A stretch of DNA of 61,195 bases from Betaproteobacteria bacterium. Lineage in GTDB: Bacteria; Pseudomonadota; Gammaproteobacteria; Burkholderiales; JAEUOS01. Below are positions 37,407-45,197 of the stretch, in pieces. The notes beneath the pieces were generated by a model. That model was not told the origin of the DNA. It saw only the letters and a list, made by a program, of their open reading frames with translations, and did not search any database. The first letter of the stretch is position 1. Each line of letters begins with the position of its first letter. The stretch spans positions 1 through 61,195 of the forward strand of contig JAQGMJ010000007.1 of NCBI GenBank assembly GCA_028292405.1. The letters are read 5' to 3'. A program made the translations under genes and the position numbers.

Positions 37407-37539
37407 GGACTCACCCGGCTCGGCCGAATAGGGGGCGGGCACAGATCCGGCCGCCTGGCTTCTCCCGAAGCACCGGGTGCGGAACCTGCCCGCTGCCGCC
37501 GTTCTCATCGCCCCAGGGCGAGGGAACATGCGGCGGCTT

Positions 37540-37899
37540 TCAGAACATCATGTTCTTGTCGGCGTCCTGCAGGGTGCGGCGGGCCAGCGCGAGGTTGGCC
37601 TTGCTCTTGTCGAGCACGAAGTAGGAAAACACGCCTTCTTTGCGCGACGACGGGCGGATCAGGTGGTATTGCTTGCCCAGGGTGATCAGGATGTCGTCGA
37701 TCACGTCGTTCAGGCCGAGCGAGCGCATCACCTTCATCTTGGCGCGCACGACTTCGGTGTTGCCCGCCGCCGCGACTTCGAGATCGACGCCGCTGCCGGC
37801 GGAGCCGAGCATCATGCCGCTTTCGGAATCGACGATGGCAGCGCACATGGCGCCGTCGCAGGTCAGGAGTTCATCCAGGGTTTGACGTATGGTGGCCAT
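37540..37899 (-). CDS. Roadblock/LC7 domain protein (1 of 3)
   Basis: 119 residues from ATG 37899 (MATIRQTLDELLTCDGAMCA). GAMCAAIVDSESGMMLGSAG and the long central helix (about 41-70) fit a Roadblock/LC7 fold, used in dimers as a GTPase partner or activator (MglB, CvnB). Ninety-five bases downstream of the second Roadblock gene; last in the GTPase operon. A longer open frame to 38397 is an artefact. Confidence 0.78.
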   Translation of the reverse strand: MATIRQTLDELLTCDGAMCAAIVDSESGMMLGSAGSGVDLEVAAAGNTEVVRAKMKVMRSLGLNDVIDDILITLGKQYHLIRPSSRKEGVFSYFVLDKSKANLALARRTLQDADKNMMF

Positions 37900-37994
37900 A
37901 ATTCTGCTTCTTTCTCTTATTTCGCTAAGGGTCTGGTACCGCATGCCGCATCCGACCCGATCAATGCGACAAAAAACATTCCGTACGAAAGCGT

Positions 37995-38369
37995 TCAGGC
38001 CGCGGCCCTGATCATGTTGCCTAGTTCGCGGATGCGCTGCTGCCAGCGGCCCCAGTCGATCTTGCCGTTTTCGCCGACGCAGACCACCAGCAACTCGGGC
38101 TGGGCCCTGCAGGGCATGATGGCGAGAATGCCGAGGCGGTGGTACATCACCGCCGCGCCGAGGTCGCCCAGCAGGTCGAAATGCCCGCGCAGGCGGCCGT
38201 GCATGCGCCAGTAGTCGGCGGATGCTTCCCAAAGCGGGTCGAACTCCGGCTTGTCGCCGATGCGCAGCAGGATCAGACCGCTCTCCGCTTCCACCAGCGC
38301 GCAACCGCGCACCGCGGGGGTTTCGCGGACCATGGCGGCAAGCGCGCGCGCGATGTCGTCCTGTTTCAT
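37995..38369 (-). CDS. Roadblock/LC7-like protein (2 of 3)
   Basis: 124 residues. CALVEAESGLILLRIGD and LLVVCVGENGKIDWGRWQQR match the beta-sheet edges of a divergent Roadblock fold. The first three codons overlap the previous stop (ATGA, 38366-38369), a sign of tight coupling with the third Roadblock gene. Confidence 0.72.
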   Translation of the reverse strand: MKQDDIARALAAMVRETPAVRGCALVEAESGLILLRIGDKPEFDPLWEASADYWRMHGRLRGHFDLLGDLGAAVMYHRLGILAIMPCRAQPELLVVCVGENGKIDWGRWQQRIRELGNMIRAAA

Positions 38370-38746
38370 GCCGCCAGCGCCCGCGCGCTTTCACCAACCG
38401 CGTTCATCACCATGCCCAACAGCGTGCCCTGGCGCGTAAGCGCGGAGAGCACCAGGCGGACCTGGCCGTTCTGCACCCCGCGCATCACCAGAAAGCCTTC
38501 GCTGGCGTCCACCACGAAGCTGCGCGTGCTACCCATGCCCGCTTCGCGGGTGACGCCCTCGCAGATGGCGGCGATCGAACTGGTCATGGCGGCGATGCGC
38601 GAGGCCTCGATGCCGTCGCGCACCGCATAGGCCAGCTCGAATCCATCTTCGGTGGCCACCACCACGGCGCGGGCGTCGCCGAGTTTTTCCAGCAGGTCGT
38701 CGGCCACCCGTTGTCCGAGGGCCTTCAGTTGCGCATCGACGTTCAA
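38366..38746 (-). CDS. Roadblock/LC7 domain protein (3 of 3)
   Basis: 126 residues, the clearest Roadblock of the set: AVVVATEDGFELAYAVRDGI, then ASRIAAMTSSIAAICEGVTR and LVLSALTRQGTLLGMVMNAV, the pattern of MglB/CvnB proteins. Its ATG overlaps the GTPase stop (ATGA, 38743-38746), so the two products are made together and probably bind each other. Confidence 0.85.
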   Translation of the reverse strand: MNVDAQLKALGQRVADDLLEKLGDARAVVVATEDGFELAYAVRDGIEASRIAAMTSSIAAICEGVTREAGMGSTRSFVVDASEGFLVMRGVQNGQVRLVLSALTRQGTLLGMVMNAVGESARALAA

Positions 38747-39282
38747 GCTTGCTCTCCCATGTTTTTTGCTTCCGCCTGCGCCAGCATCAGCTCGACCAGC
38801 ATCAGTACGTCTTCGCGCTTGCGCACATCCACCGGCAGCACCGGGAACATGCGGCCGGCGGCGGCGAGTTCATCAATAAAATCTTCCAGGCCCGGGCGGG
38901 GGTGGGTGTCGAGCCGGCCCACCCCCACCACGCAGGCCAGCTTCGACAGCACCGGACCCAGCGACTTGAGGAATACGCGCAGATCCGCCACCGGGTCCGG
39001 GCGCGAGTTGTCGATCAGAATGGCCAGACCCAGCGCGTCCTTGACCAAGATCGGCCAGAGGAAGTCGAAGCGCTCCTGGCCGGGCGTGCCGAACAGGCGT
39101 ACCTGCTCGCCGCCCTCCAGGGCCACGGTGCCGTAATCCATGCCGACGGTGGTGCGGGCCTTCGCCAGGCCGGTGTCGTGGTTGGCGACGTCGGTGACGA
39201 TAGGCGCGGTGTCGCTGATGGCGGCAATCGCAGTGGTCTTGCCGGCGCCGGGCGGGCCGGTGAAAACGATCTTGGGTTCCAT
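38743..39282 (-). CDS. Arf/CvnD-like small GTPase
   Basis: 179 residues. P-loop GPPGAGKTT (9-17), switch I TTVGMDYG (44-51), switch II FGTPGQERFDFLW (64-76). The base-specificity motif NKxD is replaced by GRLD (122-125), keeping only the aspartate. TTVxMDFG plus FGTPGQxRFxFLW is the signature of the CvnD GTPases of actinobacterial conservons and relatives. Acts as a nucleotide switch, with the Roadblock proteins as likely regulators. Start ATG 39282, 15 bases after the winged-helix gene. Confidence 0.87.
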   Translation of the reverse strand: MEPKIVFTGPPGAGKTTAIAAISDTAPIVTDVANHDTGLAKARTTVGMDYGTVALEGGEQVRLFGTPGQERFDFLWPILVKDALGLAILIDNSRPDPVADLRVFLKSLGPVLSKLACVVGVGRLDTHPRPGLEDFIDELAAAGRMFPVLPVDVRKREDVLMLVELMLAQAEAKNMGEQA

Positions 39283-39297
39283 ACGGGTCAGGCCGGG

Positions 39298-39987
39298 TCA
39301 GACAAGTCCGAGGCGTTTGCGCAGACGGCCGATCAGGCCGCTGGCTGACGGGGAGGTGGAGATGGTGGCGGGGGCGGGAGCGAACCCAGGGTCCACGCGG
39401 CGGGCCGCCTCGCCGGGCATCACCGCGCTGCGCGTTTCCAGCAAGTCGCGGCTGGAGAGGGCGGCGATGAATTCCAGGCAGGTGTCGCGGCCGACCCCGC
39501 TCAGTGCGGAAAGCTGGGCGACGCTCAAATGGCGTGAGACCAGGAAGCTCGCCAGGATCTTGCGCTGGCGCTGGTTTTGCAGCAACTCGTCGCCGGGCCA
39601 GCGCAGCAGGCGATATGAGGCTTGCGATTCGGCCACGCTTGCCGGCGCGGCCGCGGGAATGATCGGCTGTCGTGCCGCCGGCACATCCAGGCCGCTCTCG
39701 ATCCCGCGCAACAGGGCGCTGAAGGCATCGACCTGCAAGGGGCGACGCAGAACGTTTTTGCTGCCGCCCGAAACCGGCGCATCGGCGTCGGCCACCCAGG
39801 CCAGGTGCGCGGTGGCGGGCAGGGCGGACGGCGCCCCCAGCGCCTGGAGCACCAGTTCGGCGTCGGCGGCACGCGTCAGGCTCCAACTGGCCTTGTCGGA
39901 CTGTCCGACGAATCGCAGGAAGACGCTGATGCTCAGCTCTTCCGCTTTACGCAAACCTTCCGCGCGCACACGCAAAGAGTGCTTCAT
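39298..39987 (-). CDS. Winged-helix-like protein, first gene of the GTPase/Roadblock operon
   Basis: 229 residues, no family recognised with certainty. The N-terminal 90 residues look alpha/beta. Around 140-185 a winged-helix-like segment appears (LASFLVSRHLSVAQLSALSG, then CLEFIAALSSRDLLE), in the position and style of the DUF742 protein CvnC of conservons. The tail ends in basic GRLRKRLGLV. No good ribosome site precedes ATG 39987, so the start is uncertain. Confidence 0.6.
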   Translation of the reverse strand: MKHSLRVRAEGLRKAEELSISVFLRFVGQSDKASWSLTRAADAELVLQALGAPSALPATAHLAWVADADAPVSGGSKNVLRRPLQVDAFSALLRGIESGLDVPAARQPIIPAAAPASVAESQASYRLLRWPGDELLQNQRQRKILASFLVSRHLSVAQLSALSGVGRDTCLEFIAALSSRDLLETRSAVMPGEAARRVDPGFAPAPATISTSPSASGLIGRLRKRLGLV

Positions 39988-40586
39988 TGGGCTGACTCAG
40001 ACCGATATTGTTGGTGTTGATGTTGGATTCGTTTTCGCGGCATGCGCGAAGTGGCTGAATTGGCTTGAAATCCAAACCTCGGCGCGAAAAAATCTGCTTT
40101 AAGTCGCGCGTTGAAATTGATGCTAACAGCATGAATTGGAAGTGTCGTGCAAACGGGCGGCAGTTTAAAAAAATTGACATTCTCCCGAAATCGGGATGTC
40201 GACTTGTCTTTTGTTGCAATGCGATGGTGCTGAAGAAGATTCGGGAACGGCGCGCATTCGGTGTTCGCGCATGACCAAAAAACACGTAACGCAGTTGTAT
40301 GCCAAAAACATAACCCATCCAACATATAAGAGATCGCTAATTTCATTGGCGAAATTACCCAGTTCAACCAAGCCGGTCTATGAACTTGTTCATTTGGTGA
40401 GCGAGTGTGCCAAGATGTTGAGCAATGAATTCACAAGCTTATGGGTATGCCGAAAAGCATCATCCGTAAGAGATTTGATGCGGGGAATGGGACGATGCGA
40501 ATGTGGTGAAATAGATACAGACCAAATCCTATTTACTTTGACCGTGGTGTTGCAGTGCAGCTTGACCGGCAGTGGCGAGCTTTGTA
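39988..40586. other. AT-richer intergenic region, no gene recognised
   Basis: About 600 bases that are clearly less GC-rich than the surroundings. It holds TTGACA at 40174-40179 followed by a perfect palindrome CCCGA-AA-TCGGG (40184-40195), which may be a regulated promoter. Open frames on both strands here (up to 173 residues) lack family features. It may be an old insertion or a long regulatory region for the flanking divergent units. Confidence 0.5.
40184..40195. promoter_or_regulatory. Palindrome next to a -35-like hexamer
   Basis: CCCGA-AA-TCGGG is a perfect 12-bp palindrome five bases after TTGACA (40174-40179). Its placement suits an operator, but no downstream gene is clearly assigned to it. 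Confidence 0.35.
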
Positions 40587-40600
40587 CTCTGTATACAGAG
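40587..40600. promoter_or_regulatory. Likely GntR operator
   Basis: CTCTGTATACAGAG, a perfect 14-bp palindrome with the TGTATACA core common to FCD-type GntR sites, 43 bases upstream of the GntR start. Fits autoregulation. Confidence 0.75.
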
Positions 40601-40643
40601 ATCTTCGAGCAAAGACATACATTTTTCTCCACGCGAAACCGCA

Positions 40644-41315
40644 ATGGCTCTTACCCAGTTGCAAGTCGCCCCCGACCTGGTGGAACAGGTCTATACCTCG
40701 CTGCTCAACGCCATTAGCGTCGGCGAGATGGCGCCCGGCGCGCGCCTGACGCAGGAAGAGCTGGCCGAGCAACTGGCTGTGTCGCGCCAGCCGGTGCTGC
40801 AAGCCCTGGGCCTGCTCAAGCGCGATGGCCTGGTGGTCGATGCGCCAGGGCGCGGGCTGATGGTGGCGCCGCTGGATGCGACCCTGATCGCGCAACTATA
40901 TGAAGTGCGCTCGGTGCTCGACGGGCTGGCGGCGCGCCAGGCGGCGCTGGCCAAGGTGCAGATCGACCGCAATATCATCGTGCGCGGCCGCAAGGCGGTG
41001 GAGAGCGAAAAAATCGGCGCCATGCTGGATGCCGACATCGCTTTTCACCAGGCCATCTATGCCGCCTCGCGCAATCCCCTTATTGCCGAGAGCGCGGGGC
41101 GCCACTGGCGCCACATCCGCCGCGCCAGCGGCGCCATGCTGCAGGCTGCCGGCGCGCGCGCCCCCATCTGGGACGAACACGAAGCCATTCTCCAGGCTGT
41201 CGCCCGCGGCGACGCGGCGCGCGCCGAGCGCCTGGCACGCGGTCATTGCGAGGCCGCCAGCATCAATCTCTGCAGCCAGTTGTCGCTGCACGCATCCGCG
41301 CAAGCCGGCTCATAG
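40644..41315 (+). CDS. GntR family transcriptional regulator (FadR/FCD subfamily)
   Basis: 223 residues from ATG 40644; an upstream in-frame ATG (40572) would place the operator palindrome inside the coding region and is rejected. Winged helix-turn-helix at about 10-75 (LTQEELAEQLAVSRQPVLQA), FCD ligand domain at about 85-210 (DADIAFHQAIYAASRNPLIA, then EHEAILQAVARGDA). Likely represses itself and the dioxygenase and dehydrogenase genes that follow at once. Confidence 0.87.
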   Translation: MALTQLQVAPDLVEQVYTSLLNAISVGEMAPGARLTQEELAEQLAVSRQPVLQALGLLKRDGLVVDAPGRGLMVAPLDATLIAQLYEVRSVLDGLAARQAALAKVQIDRNIIVRGRKAVESEKIGAMLDADIAFHQAIYAASRNPLIAESAGRHWRHIRRASGAMLQAAGARAPIWDEHEAILQAVARGDAARAERLARGHCEAASINLCSQLSLHASAQAGS

Positions 41316-41349
41316 CCGGCGCTTTTCCGACCATAACGAAGGAGACTCC

Positions 41350-42207
41350 ATGAAACTCACTCCCGAACAACTCAAGCAGTTCGACGAGCAGGGCTACCTG
41401 TTCTTCCCCGGCCTGTTCAAGCCCGACGAGATCAAGACCCTGACCGACGAAGTGCCTGCGCTGTATGCGCAGCAGCGGCCGGAAAACATCCGCGAGAAAA
41501 CCGGCGGCGTGGTGCGCACCAATTTCGCCGCCCACATGTACAGCAAGCCCTTCGCCAAGCTCGGCCGCCACCCGCGCATGATCGAGCCGGTGCAGCAGAT
41601 CTTCGGCCGCGACTTGTACATGCACCAGTTCAAGATCAACGGCAAGCAGGCCTTCGACGGCGATGTGTGGCAATGGCACCAGGACTACGGCACCTGGCTC
41701 AACGACGACCTGATGCCCGACGCGCGCGCGATGAACGTGGCGATTTTCCTCGACGAGGTCAACGAGTTCAACGGCCCGCTGATGTTCATCCCCGGCAGCC
41801 ACAAGGCCGGCGTGCTCGATGCGCAGCACGACACCAGCACCACCAGCTACCCGCTGTGGACCATCACCAACGACGCCATCCGCACCATGGTCGACAAGGG
41901 CGGCATCGTCGCCCCCAAGGGCCCGGCCGGCTCGATGATCCTGTTCCACGGCTGCCTGGTGCATGCCTCCACCTCCAACCTGTCGCCGTGGAATCGCGTC
42001 GCCGTCTACCTCTCGCTATGCGCGGCGGACAACCACATTCGCCGCTTCAAGCGCCCGGAGTACATCGCGCATCGCGACTTCACGCCGATCGAGTGCCTGC
42101 CGGATGATTGCCTGCTGAAGGACTACGACGTTGCGCTGCCGTGGAAAAACGGTACGCCGGATTCGGCGCTGAAGACTTCTCTCGAAGTGCTCAAAGAAGC
42201 TGCCTGA
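41350..42207 (+). CDS. PhyH/EctD-like Fe(II)/2-oxoglutarate dioxygenase
   Basis: 285 residues from ATG 41350 (GGAGA upstream). Iron ligands H110 and D112 in WHQDYGTW and a distal histidine near 205 in HGCLVHAS. FLDEVNEFNGPLMFIPGSHK closely resembles the EctD ectoine hydroxylase signature. Hydroxylates an aliphatic or amino-acid-like substrate with oxygen and 2-oxoglutarate. No ectABC genes are nearby, so ectoine is not the expected substrate. Twenty-seven bases ahead of the SAF-domain dehydrogenase gene. Confidence 0.87.
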   Translation: MKLTPEQLKQFDEQGYLFFPGLFKPDEIKTLTDEVPALYAQQRPENIREKTGGVVRTNFAAHMYSKPFAKLGRHPRMIEPVQQIFGRDLYMHQFKINGKQAFDGDVWQWHQDYGTWLNDDLMPDARAMNVAIFLDEVNEFNGPLMFIPGSHKAGVLDAQHDTSTTSYPLWTITNDAIRTMVDKGGIVAPKGPAGSMILFHGCLVHASTSNLSPWNRVAVYLSLCAADNHIRRFKRPEYIAHRDFTPIECLPDDCLLKDYDVALPWKNGTPDSALKTSLEVLKEAA

Positions 42208-42234
42208 CGCCGCGCCCACCCAAGAGAGACCACA

Positions 42235-43593
42235 ATGAACCTCCACGCAAAACTGCGCGAACGCGCCGCGCAAGGCAAGCCCCTGCGCATCGGCCTGATC
42301 GGCGCCGGAAAATTCGGTTCCATGTACCTGGCGCAGATTCCGCGCACGCCGGGCATCCATCTAGTCGGCATCGCCGACCTGTCGCCGGCGAATGCGAAGG
42401 CCAACCTGGAACGCGTCGGCTGGAAAAGCGAGCAGACCGCGGCGACCTCACTTGACGATGCCATCGCCAAGGGCAACACTTTCGTCTCCGACAACTGGGA
42501 AGCGCTGGTGGCGCATCCGCAGGTCGAGATCATCGTCGAGTGCACCGGCAACCCGATCGCCGCGGTGGACCATTGCCTGGCGGCGTTCCAGAACGGCAAG
42601 CACGTGGTCAATGTGACGGTGGAGGCCGATGCCTTCTGCGGCCCGCTGCTTGCCAAGAAGGCAGAGCAGGCCGGCGTGGTCTACAGCCTCGCCTATGGCG
42701 ACCAGCCGGCGTTGATCTGCGATCTGGTCGACTGGGCGCGCGCCTGCGGCTTCTCCGTGGTGGCGGCGGGTCGCGGCCACAAGTGGCTGCCGCATTTCTC
42801 GCAGTCCACGCCGGAGACGGTGTGGGGCTACTATGGCCTGACGCCGGAGACCGCGCGCATCGGCGGGCTGAATCCGAAGATGTTCAATTCCTTTCTCGAC
42901 GGCTCCAAACCTTCGATCGAGAGCACGGCGGTGTGCAACGCCACCGGCCTGATCGCGCCGCCCGACGGCCTGCTGTATCCGCCGGCTTCGGTGGACGACA
43001 TCCCCTTTGTCTGCCGTCCCATCAGCGAAGGCGGCGTGCTGCACCAGAAGGGGCAGGTCGAAGTGATTTCCTCGCTGGAGAAGGACGGCCGCGCGATTCC
43101 CTACGACATCCGCTTCGGCGTCTTTGTCGTCTTCGAAGGCGACACCGAATACGTGCGCAACTGCTTCAAGGAGTACATGGTGCGCACCGACCCCAGCGGG
43201 CGCTACGCCTGCCTGTACAAGCGCTGGCACCTGATCGGGCTGGAAGTCGGCATCTCGGTGGCCTCCGTTGGCCTGCGCCGCGAGCCTACGGGCGTCGCCA
43301 CCTGCTGGAATGCGGATGTGGTCGCCACTGCCAAGCGTGATCTCAAGCCCGGCGAGATGCTCGACGGCGAGGGCGGCTACACCGTCTGGGGCAAGCTGGT
43401 CCAGGCGCAGAAGTCGGCCAGCGTCGGCGGCCTGCCGCTGGGCCTGGCTCACAACGTCAAGGTGGTGCGGCCGGTGAAGCAGGGCCAGAGCCTGACCTGG
43501 GCCGACGTGGCGATGGACGAGACCTCCGGCGCCTACAAGACGCGGCGTGAGATGGAATCGATGTTCGCCGGCGGTTTGAAAAAGGCAGCCTGA
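42235..43593 (+). CDS. Homoserine-dehydrogenase-like oxidoreductase with C-terminal SAF domain
   Basis: 452 residues. Rossmann motif GLIGAGKFGSMY (about 19-30), NAD-binding region VECTGNPIAAVDHC, then a C-terminal SAF-type domain (about 345-430, with AKRDLKPGEMLDGEGGYTVW) similar to the antifreeze-like/FlgA fold. Members occur in sugar-acid pathways and are often annotated as FlgA-like oxidoreductases. Together with the GntR and dioxygenase genes it suggests hydroxylation followed by oxidation of one compound. Confidence 0.78.
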   Translation: MNLHAKLRERAAQGKPLRIGLIGAGKFGSMYLAQIPRTPGIHLVGIADLSPANAKANLERVGWKSEQTAATSLDDAIAKGNTFVSDNWEALVAHPQVEIIVECTGNPIAAVDHCLAAFQNGKHVVNVTVEADAFCGPLLAKKAEQAGVVYSLAYGDQPALICDLVDWARACGFSVVAAGRGHKWLPHFSQSTPETVWGYYGLTPETARIGGLNPKMFNSFLDGSKPSIESTAVCNATGLIAPPDGLLYPPASVDDIPFVCRPISEGGVLHQKGQVEVISSLEKDGRAIPYDIRFGVFVVFEGDTEYVRNCFKEYMVRTDPSGRYACLYKRWHLIGLEVGISVASVGLRREPTGVATCWNADVVATAKRDLKPGEMLDGEGGYTVWGKLVQAQKSASVGGLPLGLAHNVKVVRPVKQGQSLTWADVAMDETSGAYKTRREMESMFAGGLKKAA

Positions 43594-43726
43594 CCGTGAA
43601 GTGAAAAGCGGTATGAGGGACAGTCGCGGCACGGCGTAGAATCGACGCCGCCGCGCCTGACGGGCATGCGGACGCGCGCCCGCCCGATGCGGGCGGCAAG
43701 ATCAACAAGAACCGCAAGGAAGCAAC

Positions 43727-45133
43727 ATGCCCGCAAAGCAAAGTGTCTATGAGCGCGTACTGCAGCAACAGGCGGGGCGCGAGCCGGTGCGACTGGCAAA
43801 AAAGCTCGACCTGATCGCCGGCGATCCCTTCGCTTTTTTTCGCGGCACTGCCGAACTGTTCTATGAATCGCTGCCCGCGGTGCGCCTGCTGCACGATTCG
43901 CCGCTGGTGCTGTGCTGCGGTGACCTGCACCTGGAAAACCTCGGCAGCTTTCGCGGCGCCAACCGCCTGGTGTATTTCGACCTCAACGACTTCGACGAGG
44001 CCTGCGTCGCGCCGCTGGCCTATGAGGTGGCGCGTTTCATCTCCAGCATCCACGCCGGCGCTGCCTCGCTGGCCCTGTCGGAAAAGCAGGCGGACCGCCT
44101 CGCCAAGTCTTTTGTGACCCGCTATGCGCAGGTGCTCGCCGCCGGCAAGCCGGCCTGGCTGGAGCGCCTGACCGCGCGCGGCCTGGTCAAGCAATTGCTG
44201 GAAGGCCTGCGCGAGCGCCACCGCGCCACCTTGCTGGGCGAGCGTACCCGGGTGAAGAATGGCGTGCGCAAGCTGCGCGTCGACGGCAAGCGCATCCTCG
44301 CCATTTCGGCGAAGGAGAAAAAGCACGTCGCCGCCTGCCTCAAGGTCTATGCGGGCAAGCAGGCCGACCCGCGCTTTTACCGCGTGCTCGATATCGGCGC
44401 GCGGGTGGCCGGCAACGGCAGCCTGGGCCTGCCGCGCTATATCGTGCTGGTGGCCGGCCACGGCGGGCCGGACGGTCAATACCTGCTCGATCTAAAAGCG
44501 GCCAACCCTTCGGCACTGGCTGCGCACGCGCCGTGCAAGCAGCCGGCCTGGCGCGTCGAGGGAGAGCGCGTCACCGACCTGCAAAAGGTGATGGTGGCGA
44601 TGGCGCCGGCCCTGCTGGCGCCGGTGATGCTGCATGGCGAATCCTTTGTGCTCAAGGAATTGCAGCCGACCGCCGACCGCCTCGATCTCGATGCCACGCG
44701 CGGCGACCTGCTGACCCTGACCGAAGTGATCGAAGACATGGCGCAACTCACCGCGTGGGCGCAGTTGCGCGGCGGCGCGCGCTACGGCGCGGCGCTGCCG
44801 GAAGACCTGATGCGCTTCGGCTCCCGCGGCGACTGGCACGCACCCCTGCTCAAGGCCGCGCGCATCGCCGCCGAGCGCAATCTTACCCAGTGGCAGGCGT
44901 TTCGCGCCGAGCATTTGCAGCGCGAGCTGCGTAGCGCGGGCAAGACAGAGGACGAAGTGGCGGGGCATGGGGCGGGGGAGCAAGGGGCAGTCAAGAGAGA
45001 GGCCGGCAAGTCCAAGGCAAAGGTAAAATCCAAAGCTGCGGCCAAGGGCGAGCCCAAGACCAAGAGAAAATCCGCCAAGGGCAAGGTAAAGACCAAAGCC
45101 GCCAAGGCCAAGGCAAAGACCAGGGCGCGCTGA
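43727..45133 (+). CDS. DUF2252 protein with Lys/Ala-rich C-terminal tail
   Basis: 468 residues. CCGDLHLENLGSF (about 63-75) and YFDLNDFDEA (about 84-93) mark the kinase-like fold of DUF2252. Function unknown; some are viewed as atypical aminoglycoside-phosphotransferase-like kinases. Residues from about 415 on are Lys/Ala repeats (AAKGEPKTKRKSAKGKVKTK) similar to tails on the cupin and 3-hydroxyisobutyrate-dehydrogenase-like proteins. AAGGAAG ribosome site. Confidence 0.85.
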   Translation: MPAKQSVYERVLQQQAGREPVRLAKKLDLIAGDPFAFFRGTAELFYESLPAVRLLHDSPLVLCCGDLHLENLGSFRGANRLVYFDLNDFDEACVAPLAYEVARFISSIHAGAASLALSEKQADRLAKSFVTRYAQVLAAGKPAWLERLTARGLVKQLLEGLRERHRATLLGERTRVKNGVRKLRVDGKRILAISAKEKKHVAACLKVYAGKQADPRFYRVLDIGARVAGNGSLGLPRYIVLVAGHGGPDGQYLLDLKAANPSALAAHAPCKQPAWRVEGERVTDLQKVMVAMAPALLAPVMLHGESFVLKELQPTADRLDLDATRGDLLTLTEVIEDMAQLTAWAQLRGGARYGAALPEDLMRFGSRGDWHAPLLKAARIAAERNLTQWQAFRAEHLQRELRSAGKTEDEVAGHGAGEQGAVKREAGKSKAKVKSKAAAKGEPKTKRKSAKGKVKTKAAKAKAKTRAR

Positions 45134-45197
45134 GCCCGGCATGCAATAATCGGCGCTCCACCGGCTCCCGAGAGAGCCGGAAAGAACGAGACGCCCG

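Noticed and set aside
40196..40717. 173-codon open frame overlapping the GntR start
   Set aside because: It would cover the GntR operator and overlap the real GntR gene in another frame; no family features.
40900..41349. N-terminal extension of the dioxygenase into the GntR gene
   Set aside because: Out-of-frame reading of GntR coding sequence; ATG 41350 has its own ribosome site and gives the correct family start.
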